64,000 bases of DNA from Lumbricus terrestris (GCA_949752735.1 OX457052.1:18276649-18340648), one strand, 5' to 3'; shown: positions 33,538 through 45,848, counted from the stretch's first letter. The notes: a model not told the origin generated them from the letters alone. Program-made: numbers and translations.

Positions 33538-33839
33538 CGTCCATAGATATTCTTGCGCTAGTGTTGCATCTACCGGCCGGTGTAGTAGTTGGAACTCCGC
33601 AACTGCTCGTGCTTTAATTTGCAGTGCCAGAGTCAAGTCTGGAGAAAAGAGGAGGGCGACACTAATCATCCTTGATATGACAGTGTCGTTAAGCAGCAAC
33701 AGTTCGTAGTTTGCACCATATGGGACAGATGTCGTTCCAGTCGCAAGAAGCGCCACCTTCCGATTGATGACAATTCGTCTGACGGTTCCTTGCCAATCCC
33801 GAAGACGGACGATCTGGATAGGAAATGTTTCAGCAATCG
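33538..33839 (-). CDS. Candidate exon, unknown gene
   Basis: A minus-strand frame of about 120 codons with non-repetitive composition: AETFPIQIVRLRDWQG..., then YELLLLNDTVIS... and ...LAQEYLWTV. It has no ATG near its start, so an internal exon is more likely than a whole gene. The GTCGGTGGAG acceptor with an upstream T-rich tract and the ACG|GTTCTT donor are only fair. In-frame upstream residues (LICLLLSVVGGAIA) would resemble a signal peptide but lack a Met. Function unknown. Confidence 0.25.
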
Positions 33840-33891
33840 CTCCACCGACAACGGAAAGCAACAAACAGATTAACAATTAATTGCTCTAGAA

Positions 33892-34310
33892 CAGCGGTTC
33901 TCAAATATCGGCCTTTTTTAGTGCGTCGACATGCTGGTAACATTTCCAAAGTTGTGACGACCCAAACAACAAAAATGATTAAATTGCTCCCTTCACTGCA
34001 TTTTATTTACTATTGAAATAGTAAAAGTGGAGTTTTGATTTGAAAACTAAACTGGCAAAAATTGTTGGATTCGCATTATTTATTTGAACGGATAGGCCTA
34101 TAAATATCTTATGAATAGGGCTTACATTAATATTTCACGACATGGAATATTTCAATTTCCCTGTTCCCCAAAAATCCTGATGCCTTTTTAGGGTGGGGGC
34201 TTAGTCGAAATCTCATGAAAATATTTCATTTTCCCTGTGCAAAAACTCTGACGACCTTTCTTTGTGGGGGGGGGGGGGCTTAGTCCTCTTAACCCCTGGC
34301 ACCGGCACTG
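33892..34310. mobile_element. hAT end fragments
   Basis: CAGCGGTTCTCAAA at 33892 is a classic hAT left end. AACCCCTGGCACCGGCACTG at 34291-34310 is a hAT right end of a different type, preceded by the ...ACTCTGACGACC...GGGGGCTTAG pattern. The two ends do not pair and no matching octamers flank them, so these are remnants of at least two elements. Confidence 0.5.
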
Positions 34311-34319
34311 AAAATCTCA

Positions 34320-34845
34320 GTCATAGCTCAGAATTTCTACGGTGCAAGTTGAAGTCAATCACCATCGCTTGCTCTTTTTGAGTTAGAGAAATAAATATAA
34401 ATTTGGCAAAATTAAGAACGTACTTAACTCTTGAAGACTCAAACTTCGTGTCGACTTCAGTCTTCAACAGGAACGGTCACATTTCTCTTTCTGATCGAAA
34501 TTTTTATGTGATGCTGTTCGAAATGGCATTCCTTTCGAATCGTTCTATTACTCGTCAATGTACATGTGTCTTAAAATGGCATAATTCTTCTCATCGCATT
34601 TAATTTTTGCACTTCTTCTGATCAAAAAACAATAATTTCTTTTCGAAATGTCTTTCCATTAAGTCTGAACTCTTTCAACGTGTTTTCTCAAACAAATCTC
34701 GCTCGAGTTCGTTTCCTATAGCAACGGACAATGGGTGTAAGATTACGTCACAGGATCAAAATTCAAAGATGACGTTTTCAGCAAATTTACGTCATCAGTA
34801 TAAGCCAATTATTGTCCATGGCATGATGGCCACGCATTGCAATTG
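34320..34845. other. Unannotated stretch
   Basis: No gene or repeat recognised. Confidence 0.5.
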
Positions 34846-34847
34846 AT

Positions 34848-34905
34848 TTTGTATAGCGCCATTTAAGAGAAACTCCTCAGAGGCGCTCCCGACCCGACCC
34901 GACAC
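34848..34905 (-). mobile_element. SINE 3' fragment
   Basis: TATAGCGCCATTTAAGAGAA, then CTCAGAGGCGCTCCCGAC, the complement of the terminal part of the main SINE family. Confidence 0.55.
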
Positions 34906-35364
34906 CAAACCACAATGAAACGAATCTTAAATACTTACATACATATGGGTTTTCAAGAACTGGCGGAAATGGGCACAGAAAGACAAAGAGGTTCATTACA
35001 GAGACTATAATTATAAGGTAGGCCGTAACTTATTCCAGAAAGATGGACCTTGTCGTTGTTGTTTAAACACACTGCCATGTCGAAGATGATAACTTTTTAT
35101 AGTATCGCCTAGCTCCTCCTTTATCCAGGCTTGGGACTGACATTAGCAGAGTGCATGCAACCAGTGGCGGAGTTAGAAAGATGGACCGACCATATAATAG
35201 CGACGTTTTTATATATGCACCACTGTGGAAGACTGTATGTATGTGGCTGTCTCCAATGCAATGTAATTCGAACGCTGGTCGGTTTTAGGGTGATTTCTGA
35301 AGCGCCGAGATCAGTGGGACTGGATACATGCATACATACATAGGCTACATAGGGCCTACTTAAA

Positions 35365-35367
35365 TAC

Positions 35368-35398
<31 letters not shown>

Positions 35399-35417
35399 CA
35401 TACATACATACATACAT

Positions 35418-35470
<53 letters not shown>

Positions 35471-35640
35471 TACATACATACATACATACATACATACATA
35501 CATACATACATACATACATACATACATACATACATACATACATACATAAATACATACACACATACATACATACATACATACATACATACATACATACATA
35601 CATACATACATACATACATACATACATACATACATACATA
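35365..35640. repeat. (CATA)n with (CA)n core
   Basis: About 275 bp of CATA units around a 30-bp CA block. Long Tyr/Met/Cys/Val frames on it are artefacts. Confidence 0.96.
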
Positions 35641-36046
35641 ATGCATAAATCGATGCACATAAACTATTTTTGTCGTTTGCATAATCGGCATTTATAACTG
35701 CACTGGCGTCTATTTGCGGATTGTTTCAACACGATTGCAAGTGGCTATTCCTAAGCTGATTAGCTGTCGTCGGCCGACCCCTACCCCCACCAACCCCTCC
35801 CATCGCCGGGGCGTGGGTGTGTAAGCCTACAGTTGTCTGCCAGCCTTTCTTCTTATACAGATCTGTGTATTTAGGCCGAGAGGCTAAACCGCTAGATCGC
35901 AGTTTGCAATTATTGTCCGAGACGTTCTATTGATTTGCGGATTTTCTTGTGACGAGGCAGAGTGCATCATGGGAGTAGCGGTGCTAAGACGACGGAGGAA
36001 ATGGCCGATGACATCATCGTCATCACTCGCTTCCTACGCATTTCCT

Positions 36047-36187
<141 letters not shown>

Positions 36188-36293
36188 TCTGTGGACCGTT
36201 TCAATGGCTGCTTTAACAGACACTCATGAGACAGTGAGAGAGTCTCAGAGAGGCAACAGAACTTCCCATCGGAAGAATTCACATCTCTATGTA

Positions 36294-36790
36294 CAGGATG
36301 CGCAAAAAAGACCCCCTAGGTTTTTTTGGCCTATATCTTGGCCAAAAGTAAGAATTTCGTAATGAAATTTTACAGCCTTAAAGACAAATTATATTTACAC
36401 ATGATGGTCATATTTCATCAAAATATTTCAAGCACAACAAAGTTACACCACTTTTAGTGAGGTCACCCATCGTTTTTTGACGATTCAAAAACGCGACGCG
36501 ACAAAAAGTAACAAAAAAACAATCTAATGGCCAATATCTGGCCAATATCTTGGCCAAAAGTAAGAATATCGAAATGAAATTTTATAGGTTTAACGACAAT
36601 TCATATATGATGGTCAGATTCCATCAAAATATCTCAAACAGAACAAAAGTCATACCACTTTTAGGGAGGTCACCCACCGTTTTTTGACGATTCAAAAACG
36701 AAACGCAACAAATAAAGTAACAAAAACACGAATTTTTTTCTCATCTCAGATAATTGGTATCATATAGCCTTGATAATGTCTATCATTAAT
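36294..36790 (+). mobile_element. Tc1/mariner-type MITE, half element
   Basis: Begins after TA with CAGGATGCGCAAAAAAGACC, the left end of the family seen complete at 48636-49352. The subterminal module (TTGGCCAAAAGTAAGAAT ... GGTCACCCA ... TTTTTTGACGATTCAAAAAC) is present twice in tandem, near 36345-36500 and 36550-36705. No right end is found. Confidence 0.72.
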
Positions 36791-36984
36791 AGAAAATTGC
36801 TTGTAAACTGAAATTTCGGCATATGAAGTTGAAAGATTCATATTTTTTTATCCGTTCAAATTTATCTCATGAAATTTTGGAATCCCATTCTTGGTTCAAT
36901 TCTCTAAATATTTGGAAAGTTTTAGCGTGATATGTTATCAGGCTTTAGAGATAGAAAAAAAACAGTTTGGCTTAGTTTTTTGAA

Positions 36985-37660
36985 TCCCGGTGGCTTATTT
37001 CCAAAATGTACATGGCAGCTGCAACCGCAGGGTTTTCAGCCAATCGCGTGTCATGATAGGGAATACAATGTGGAAGAGGCGAAGACCATAGGGGAGAAAG
37101 TAGTTGTTGTTAGCAGTTATTGGTGAAGCTGTAGGCTATTAGCTTGACCAACAACTGCTTAAGAAGCAACGGAAAAATCTTAAGAATGTAATGACGACAC
37201 TAACCCTAACACTAACCCTAACCGACCCTCACGACGCAAAAATCTTAAGAATCTAATGACGATACTAACCCTAACACTAACCCTAACCGACCCTCACGAC
37301 GCGAAACCTTATACCCTATAGCCTACGCGAACGACACCTATAATAGGTCTTCTATGTTATAGCCATGCTTAAATTTAACGATAAAGAGCGCTAAAGTGCG
37401 ACATAATTACCTGTGCAAAATGTTCCTCCATACGTAGGGTCATTTGTAAGAAATTTTAAACCTTTTACATTGCAATTCGTCTAAAATCGTCAGAGCCTGC
37501 CCACACGCACGTGTTGCTTATAGTTTAGAAAGGGATGGTCAGAAATTGTACTCGACAACCTCCTCCCCCTACGGTCTTCGCCTCTTCCACATTGTATTCC
37601 CCTATGTGATTGGCTGGTTGCAGCTGGAATGTAAATTTTGGAAATAAGCATCCCGGTGTA
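36985..37660. repeat. Foldback structure with arms of about 100 bp
   Basis: 36985-37105 (ATCCCGGTGGCTTATTTCCA ... GAAGAGGCGAAGACC) is the inverted, diverged complement of 37555-37658 (GGTCTTCGCCTCTTCCACAT ... AAATAAGCATCCCGGTG). The loop of about 450 bp includes the telomere-like duplicated unit at 37174-37302. No target duplication identified. Confidence 0.75.
37174..37302. repeat. Tandem 64-bp unit containing telomere-like CCCTAA motifs
   Basis: Two copies of a unit starting AAAATCTTAAGAAT and containing CTAACCCTAACACTAACCC, then GACCCTCACGACGC. Each carries two CTAACCCTAA blocks, the complement of the metazoan TTAGGG telomere repeat. Confidence 0.85.
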
Positions 37661-37736
37661 TATGATATATGATTGTGATCATGTGTACTGTCTTATAACT
37701 TTTTAGTGCTTTTAGATACAGTCTATAACTCTATAT

Positions 37737-37867
37737 TAGAGCTGTCGTTCGATTAAAAATTTTAATCGCGTTAATCGCACGATTAAAATTTTTAGTCGCA
37801 AATTAACGCAATATTAACGCAATATTAATCGACTTTTTTCACATTGCCTGACATAGCTCTGTTTACT

Positions 37868-37934
<67 letters not shown>

Positions 37935-38901
37935 CTATAGTAGGGCTGTTGTTCGATTAAACATTTTAATCAAAATTAATCGCGCGATTAATAATTTTGT
38001 TAATCGCAATTAACTGCAAATTAATCGCAATAGCCTACATTTCCTTCAAATATGTTAATCTTACTATTTTATAAGGACCCTTGAAGCATAAAATTTCAAC
38101 GACTGAATGCATTCTTTCTATTGCAAACATATTCAATAACCTTTGGCTTAGGCCTATTGAATTTCTGCAGTTAACTTATTGAACAGTTTTGTATGACAGA
38201 CAGAATTGAAACACTGTTCAGATTAGTCAACTGCTCAAAATCCGTTAATTTTTTCATTTAAGCTACATTTTATTAAAACGATATAGGCCTACATGTGAAA
38301 ACTAGACAACCGTTTTCTGACTCTCAAAATTAATTATTTATTCAGCCAACTGTAACCTATTGGCAGACCAGTTTATTTACATTGGTAAGGTCAAGGGATA
38401 CTCTTATTAATTAACAATAGTAGGCCTAGGTCTAACTATTGAACCTCATTATCTAGTCACAATATTTTTCACAAGAGGTTCTTGCCAAACCTCGTCTCAG
38501 TTGTCCTTCTGTAAACATTTATCAATTGAAACCTGAAATCCATTGGTCATCGCCTGGAGTTCATCCAACGTAGTCTGACGGGGTGAGAAAACAACCTTAG
38601 TGGACGATGCGATGCGGCCGATGTCGACGGTTCATGTTAAATGCATGTTTTGGTTCCCATGCAAGCGATAATTGAGCGACGAATTGCTACAATAATACTC
38701 AAATTCTTTTTTGGAATATTTGCCAAAGAATGTATCACTAGTTTCAAGTTTGAGCCTTCCGTTTAAAACGAGTTTTACTGCCTCTGATTCAATTTTAGCA
38801 AGATCAAAGTAACGCATGCGATTAATGCGTTAAAAATTTTAATCGCAATTTTTTTTAACGCGTTAATCGCACGCGTTAACGCGATTAAATCAACAGCCCT
38901 A
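37737..38901. mobile_element. hAT-type element with iterated TTAATCGCG ends, 1.17 kb
   Basis: Ends TAGAGCTGTCG / CAACAGCCCTA are imperfect inverted repeats with a perfect 8-bp duplication CTCTATAT (37729-37736, 38902-38909). Both subterminal regions are built from TTAATCGCG/CGCGATTAA words. A second left-end-like sequence, TAGGGCTGTTGTTCGATTAA, lies inside at 37942 after a (TA)n array. No transposase frame. Confidence 0.78.
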
Positions 38902-39123
38902 CTCTATATATAATCGTAATAGACATCTACAGTGGTATCCGTGCGTGACTATAGGCAACGTCTCCAAATCAGAGCTAGAATTTTCTGTAACCAGGGCATT
39001 GCCGAGGAAGTCACATGAGTATAAGTTATAACCAGCGCAATGGGAGATTAAATTTTATGCCTCAGATAAATTCTCGACATCGCAAAAATTCTGGCAGGGA
39101 AACGATCAGGACAATGACTTTTT

Positions 39124-39906
39124 GGTGACCCGTCAAAAGGGCGCCCGACAAAAGGGCGCCGACAAAAGGGCGCCCGACAGAAGAGCGGCGCTCTTAAAAG
39201 AAATAGTATCGCGAACGATATCGCGGAAGAAATAGATCTAAAGTATTTTAAAAAGACAAGTGATCCACCACTACACATACATGACTTAGTAATGTTTAAC
39301 GAGACGTAGAAGCTAATAAATTATTTCAGAAAAAACAAACAAGGGGTTGAAATGAGAATTTCAAACTCCGTAAAAGTTGTCTAAACTAGAAATATGACTG
39401 AAAGTTAAAGCCGAAAATTTCAAAAGTAGACTGTCGCAGAGTCGTTAAATGACGGGAAACCAAAAACGTAAATCATTAGGTTATGTTACACTTGCCAGTG
39501 TGGATCTATTTGAAACAAATTAAACCCTTACATACCTCTATGACGTGCTTCCTTTGCTTATATAATTATAAAACGTACATCACGTGATTACGACCGTTCC
39601 AACCTCTCATGTTACCGCTTTCTACACTCGATTTGTTTATTTTAACACCTCCTCCAGGTCTTTGGAACATGCTGTCTATCAACAAACACCATATGTGAAA
39701 TATCTAAGTATTATTTGCTCGTTGTCGCGTCGTCGGTGAGCTGCTTGTTTACTAATAATATTATCACCTTCAGGCCGACTCTTCATCGATGCTATTTCTT
39801 TTAAGAGCGCCGCTCTTATGTCGGCGCCCTTATGTCGATCGGGCGCCCTTTTGTCGGCGCCCTATTGTCGGCGCCCTTTTGTCGGGCGCCCTTTTGACGG
39901 GGTGCC
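39124..39906. mobile_element. Mutator-like foldback element with iterated ends (a)
   Basis: Left end GGTGACCCGTCAAAAGGGCG leads into repeated GACAAAAGGGCGCC units, then AAGAGCGGCGCTCTTAAAAG. The right end carries the inverted complement, CTTTTAAGAGCGCCGCTCTT and repeats of GGCGCCCTTTTGTC, ending GACGGGGTGCC. Flanks are T-rich (TGACTTTTT / TACTTTTTT) and only suggest a 9-bp duplication. Interior unique. Confidence 0.75.
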
Positions 39907-40229
39907 TACTTTTTTTACCAGGGCATTTAAATTTGCCCTACATGGCTTGCCCGGGGAACGGACATTCCCCCGGACATATTCCCCCCGGACATTTCCCCCC
40001 GGACATTTCCCCCGGACATTTCCCCCGGACTTCCCCCCACCCTAGGACATCCCCCCGTGTGTGGAAACCAGAGTTTTATCGTCTTCAACATTATATAGCA
40101 ATAATATAGATAGAAGGAATTGGAAGATAGCCTACGCCCAGTAGGTCTTTGATGATGCCGTCAAGGCATCCGTTATGGAACGTAAGGTACGAACACTATT
40201 TGTTCATTTAGAGATTTTAGAGTTATTCG

Positions 40230-40418
40230 CAGGACTTTTTAACGTGCAGTTGTACACAAAATGTGCAGTTCTAAACGGATTTGTGCAGTTGTAGATCCAC
40301 TTCTGTACAACTAAAACTAGTAAAAAAAGGCCATTGTCTTCCGATTGGAAGTAATTTACCATGGAGGATGGGAAAGAATGGTTTGTGCAGTTCTAAAAAT
40401 TCCTTAAAAACAGCCCTG
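40230..40418. mobile_element. hAT MITE (GCAGTTGTACACAAAA family), copy 2, 189 bp
   Basis: Begins CAGGACTTTTTAACG and ends TTAAAAACAGCCCTG, with perfect 8-bp duplication GTTATTCG (40222-40229, 40419-40426). Nested in element (b). Confidence 0.92.
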
Positions 40419-40494
40419 GTTATTCGACTGTGACTCATTAGCGATGACTCAATCATCAATCAGGCTACCTCAAAAGTGACTGTAGCCCTACATA

Positions 40495-40672
40495 CAGTGC
40501 CAAAAGTGTGGAAAAAGAAGTGCCTGGACGCCCCTTACCTCTCCAAAAGAAGTGCCTGGACGCCACTTACCTTTCCAGTCTGTGCTCGGCAATAAGTGGC
40601 TGGACGGCGTTCAGATTTTAAAACAAGTGCATGGACGCCGTCCATGACCGTCCAGGCACACTTTAAGCCCTG
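40495..40672. mobile_element. hAT MITE, 178 bp
   Basis: Begins CAGTGCCAAAAGTGTGG and ends CACACTTTAAGCCCTG, with perfect 8-bp duplication CCTACATA (40487-40494, 40673-40680). The interior repeats AAGTGCCTGGACG and its complement. Nested in element (b), 76 bp from the previous MITE. Confidence 0.9.
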
Positions 40673-41259
40673 CCTACATATCACCTCAGTTGTCGGTAAG
40701 ACTCAAAACCTAAAATAAACATTCAGCGGTCCGATGTTTTGATCTAAAGCTCCGTTTTCTATAATCGCATCGCAATTGTATCAAAAGGTTCGAACTTCGC
40801 ACCCGAGTTCGATCAACATTAACGGTTTAGAACGTAACCTACGGTCGTTGTTTATTTATTGACAATATGTTTGTGCGTTTTATAGACTACGCATAGCTAT
40901 TTAAGTGGATTCCTTAGCATTTACTTCAAAGGATTCGTTGTAAGAGTTTCAGATTTAATCATACAGGCCTAGGCGTAGGTCTAGAATTCAGGATAGAACT
41001 TGTATGGTCATTTGAGGTGGTTTGCACAGAAGGGGCAAATGTCCAGGGGGGGGTAAATGTCCTAGTCGAAATCGGGGGAAACATCCGGGGGGAATGTCCG
41101 GGGGGAAATGTCCGGAGGGGAATAAGTCCGGGGGGAAATGTCCTACACTCGGCTTGCCCTGCTGTAGCGCCGCCAAACCTTAAGAATTCACAAATCAGCA
41201 ACACGCACACAAGCCTACACGTGGGTGCATATAACATGCATAATTATCCGTAGTATGTA

Positions 41260-42062
41260 CAAGGTGGGCCAAAAAATCACAGGCCTACACTAAGCCTAAG
41301 GTGTTTTGCCATTATTTTGGTCAAAAGCAAACATTTTAAAATCAAGTTTACAGGCTTAAAGTTAAAGGCAATTCATATTATTTGCACACAACAGCCAAAT
41401 TTCGTCAAGCATTTTAACCAGAACAATTGTCTTATTACTTTTAGTGAGCCCACCAACTATTTGTCACGATCCAAAATATGACGCAACAAAAAGTAAACAA
41501 ACGATTTTATTAAGTGAATTTAAGTCGGATCTCAATTTATTATCAAGTGTAGAGAGTTATGCCGGCGAAATGCCACAATTGTCAGCCAAAACCAAGTGCG
41601 ATAAGAGAATAATATTGATGGTCGCACTGGCATTGATATGGGATTTTTGATATGGAAATATCTACCCTCTGGAACACATCAGCAAGGCCAACAGGAACTT
41701 TACAGAAAGACTAAGAACAAGTGCGAGCACTGGTGGAGAACATAAATTATTGAACACAAACTGTGAAGCAATATCAAGCCTATTTTATATTAATTATTTG
41801 AGATATGGCTTAATAAAATCGTTTTTGCCACTTTTTTGTTGGGTTGTGTTTTTGGATCGTCAAAAAATATAGTCGGTGGATTCACTAAAAGTGATTCAAC
41901 CTTCGTTCTGTTCGAATTGTTTGCTGAAATTTGGCTGTTGAACGTAAATATGTATTATTTATAGGCCTAAACCTTGTAAAACGTGATTTTACAATTCTTA
42001 GGCCCTACTTATGGCCAAGATATTCCAAAAAAACTTACGATCACTATTTTACCCACCCGCAG
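41260..42062. mobile_element. Tc1/mariner-type element with transposase relic
   Basis: Starts after TA with CAAGGTGGGCCAAAAAATCA and ends near 42062 with a diverged inverted counterpart before TA. Arms share the TTTTGGTCAAAAGC, AGTGAGCCCACC and GACGATCCAAAA modules of the 48.6-kb element. In the centre (about 41680-41755) one frame reads EHISKANRNFTERLRT...STGGEH, resembling the mariner transposase C-terminal pattern RL..C....GGGH. Heavily mutated. Confidence 0.68.
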
Positions 42063-42064
42063 TA

Positions 42065-43148
42065 TGTATACACGTGTATGCGTAATTCCGTGGTTGTTTT
42101 TGACACGTCTCTGATTATATTGCTGTCTACTCAGCAGCTACACTAGCTTACATGCATGTATACATACATACATACATGTATGCATACATACATGAATGCA
42201 TACATATATACACAGTTACATACATACATATAGATAGCCAAGTCTCGACCAGTCGCCAGACAGACAGTCGCCAGAGTGTCGCTCGCGGAAAGACACCCGA
42301 ATGTCAATTTGCTTGTTTATTATTCTTGTCGTCTGAGTCTACGATTTCTCAGAATCGTTCGAGACCGACTCCTTCCAAGAATCATCCAGCGACCCGTGTG
42401 TATGAGTCATGACTATAAGACTAATAATAAGTCTCATTGCGTGCAGGCGACAGTACAAAACGTTTCTGGTCAGTATTATGGGTTTCTTCCAGGGATAGCA
42501 ATCTCAACGCCCGCGGTCAAAGTCCAGAACGGTTTGGGTCTGCACTCTGCTGGCAGGGCGACTGCAGACTGCAGCTAGTGTGGGGGCAAGTTTAGAAGAA
42601 GAAAAAACAGAGGCGCACACATCAATCTTTTATACCGATCCCCCGGGGGACTCCCCTCAATACTTTTTCATGCTTCGAAGCAGGATTTGTGCGATTTGTA
42701 CTTTGACCATCGCGATCTCCGCGTCTACAGTCAACTTCTCTTATACGTAATCTTTGTAATCTATATCCATAGCACCCCAGCATTTAAGCTGGCGACCACT
42801 AAGCTTATTCCAGAAGATCTCGGTCTGAAAAAATCGTGGCGACCCCATGGGTCTATGTCTGGTCCAGTCCATATTGCCCCACCTAATTACGGTCTATACA
42901 TGTACGCAGACATTAAAAACAGCGCTGCCACTGCTCGTAATTTGGAAATGAGCTATATAAAAGAGCATTAATTTCAACTCATTACAGACAGCCGCCGAAC
43001 CTCATCTGTGAGGCGCCTACGAAATAAAGTGGCACTTGAACCTCTCTGGCTTATTCCGCTGCATCTCTCTAAGGTCATCGTTTAGACATGGCATGGTTCA
43101 GCATCCGACCGATTGGACTTGCTTTGCACCAGCAGCAGCAGCAGCAGC
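42065..43148. other. Stretch without a supported gene
   Basis: Short (CATA)n pieces at 42150-42235, then about 900 bp of non-repetitive, more balanced composition. Frames near 42276-42578 and 42687-42971 are open but lack an ATG, convincing splice sites or any recognised motif. AATAAA at 43023 could be a poly(A) signal of an unrecognised 3' exon. Confidence 0.35.
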
Positions 43149-43387
43149 CAGTGGCGGCGCTAGGGGGAACTGGGGGGGGCTAAGCCCCCCCTACAAGAGG
43201 CTCAGCCCCCCCAAAAAAGGGCCATGCGAAATTTTTTACAGTGAATACAGTGAAATATCCACGATTTTGGGCTGACGACTAAAAAAAAAAGGTCGTCAGA
43301 AATTTTGGCGGCGAAAATGGGAAATTTTCATGAGATTTTGGTCGAGGCTTCAGCCCCCTCCCAACTGAAATCCTGGCGCCGCCACTG
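43149..43387. mobile_element. hAT MITE, 239 bp
   Basis: Begins CAGTGGCGGCGCTAGG and ends CTGGCGCCGCCACTG, inserted in a (CAG)n tract, with 8-bp GCAGCAGC on both sides (43141-43148, 43388-43395). The duplication is less informative because the target itself is repetitive. Confidence 0.9.
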
Positions 43388-43871
43388 GCAGCAGCAGCAG
43401 CACAATGTACTCTGCAGCATCATTACATTTACAAAGCGGTGAATAAATTCTCTGAATTGTCGCTGATCTGTGTTTTGCGGCTGACTGCAACTTCGCTAAG
43501 TTCCAGCATCGAAGCGTGTTATTAAAAGGCTCGATAAAGTTTTTGGAGAAGGAAATCAATGAGAAGAAGCGGAGGAGAGACGGAGAAGGAGATGGAGTCT
43601 GCACCGAATGACTTACGAATCATTCCTATCTGTCTCGTGCCTTTCCAGGCGGTCACAGCGGCAGACATTTTGGCTGACTTAAAAACTATAGTTGATGGAT
43701 GACGCTTATTATAGGGGCGTCTGGTCCTTGCGTCTCTCTGACTCGGTAGCCGCGACTGATTGAATCGCTGGTCCTGTGAGTCGAAGAGTGCGGGGTCAAT
43801 CAAGTCTCCTTCTCTAAAACGTTTAATGTGCAATAACCTTGAGCAAGTAATTCACTCACAATTGCTCTTAT

Positions 43872-44335
<464 letters not shown>

Positions 44336-44451
44336 TTAAAACAAATACATAATAATATAATACAAGCAACCTGAAGCGTGTTAGTTAAAGACATTGAAAT
44401 ACTCAAACAAAAATATACAAACCCGCTTCTGCGTAGGCCTATATACATGTA

Positions 44452-44716
44452 CAGTGGCGTAGACAAGGGGGTTTGGGGGTTAAAACCACCCATTGGCCTA
44501 GGGAAAAAGTTTTTTTTAAAGGTTATTTATCCACTTAAATGAGAAACAACGAAAGAATTGCTTGTAGTAACAATTTTTTTTCTTACTTTATTCCCTTTGT
44601 TACTTTATTCCCTTTTTATTTACTGTAATACTATTGGGTTGGTGTCAGAAAGGGCATCCGGCCAGACCATAAAACCCGCAAAACCCCCCTATCGTAAATT
44701 CATGGCTATGCCACTG
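44452..44716. mobile_element. hAT MITE, 265 bp
   Basis: Begins CAGTGGCGTAGACAAGGGGG and ends CATGGCTATGCCACTG, with perfect 8-bp duplication TACATGTA (44444-44451, 44717-44724). Confidence 0.93.
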
Positions 44717-44767
44717 TACATGTACACATGTGAAAAAATGTATTAGTATGTATGTAGTAGTAGTCGC

Positions 44768-44990
44768 GTGGGGCGCGGTGGTGTAGTGGGTATTTCGTTA
44801 CCATGCAGCCGGAGGTTTGCAGATTCGAATCAACCTTAATGGCCACATTGGGACCATGAGCAAGTCCTTCACTCGCAATTGCTCAGGTGCTTCGGCGTGA
44901 AACTCCAATTCAGTGTCCACGTTGTAGTCGGTAGTGCATCTGGGTAGATTTTGAACGTGCGCTACAGCAGGTGTACATACATACATACAT
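44768..44990 (+). mobile_element. tRNA-derived SINE, copy 3
   Basis: Head GGGGCGCGGTGGTGTAGTGG, B-box region GCAGATTCGAATC, body AGTCCTTCACTCGCAATTGC and CGGCGTGAAACTCC, tail GTGCGCTACAGCAGGTG then (CATA)n. Confidence 0.85.
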
Positions 44991-45274
44991 CTTAAATTAT
45001 AAATCTGGAAGTTTGTCCTTCTGTTTGTTTGTATGTCCGGATGTATTTTGAATTTCTTCCCAGACCCTGCTCGGAAATTACAGCAATTCGTTTTACCAAA
45101 ATTTTTGCAATTGATTCTTACCCAAATTTGTAGTTCAACGCGTCTATTTTCAGCTGTCAATTCACTTTATAACTTTATAAGTTATAACCCGAGATGTCAA
45201 CACTTTAACTTCCACGCGATAAGCGATTCAAAAGCCATTCACGTTGCTGACCTCCATTGCGACTAGCAATTGTA

Positions 45275-45450
45275 CATGTACATACATACATACATACATA
45301 CATACATACATACATACATACATACATACATACATACATACATACATACATACATACATACATACATACATACTTACGTACATACATACATACATACATA
45401 CATACATACATACATACATACATACATACATACATACATACATACAAACA
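45275..45450. repeat. (CATA)n microsatellite
   Basis: About 170 bp of near-pure CATA. Confidence 0.96.
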
Positions 45451-45848
45451 TATATATACATAGACATATACATAATTATGCATATGCAATGCAATTATGC
45501 ACAAACGTCACCTACACTTATATATGCACACATACATACATGTCTGCGTGTATACAGATAAATTTATCGAAGCAGTGTAGACCATTCGGGAGACAGATTG
45601 GCGGGAGTGGAAGCTCGATGCTGAGCCGATGGGGGTCAGAGGTGGAGTATGTGAGGGTGCAATCGCGCGATCTTTATCTTTCTAAGTAAATAGAGGACGT
45701 TTGGAGGCGACGGGAAGGGGTCAGGGGTCGGAGCAGTCGCCCCTCGCGAACCCCATCTAGACGACAACGACGACGACGACGATGGCGATGGCGCTAATTG
45801 GCTGCTATGGCATCCCTACGCACTGTGGCATCAACAGTGGTCAGACGA

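Larger units (their letters stand above)
39953..41150. mobile_element. Mutator-like element with iterated GGACATTTCCCCC ends (b), 1.2 kb
   Basis: Left array 39958-40057 of GGACATTTCCCCCC units, right array 41040-41145 of the inverted GGGGGGAAATGTCC units. Flanked by a perfect 9-bp duplication GGCTTGCCC (39944-39952, 41151-41159), the length typical of Mutator-like transposition. Two hAT MITEs are nested inside. No transposase seen. Confidence 0.82.

Noticed and set aside
35159..35330. hAT element starting CAGTGGCGGAGTTAG
   Set aside because: A plausible left end only; no matching right end or octamer duplication found.
42276..42971. Protein-coding gene in open frames
   Set aside because: No ATG at the start of the longest frame (TTG), no clear splice sites, no recognised motif.
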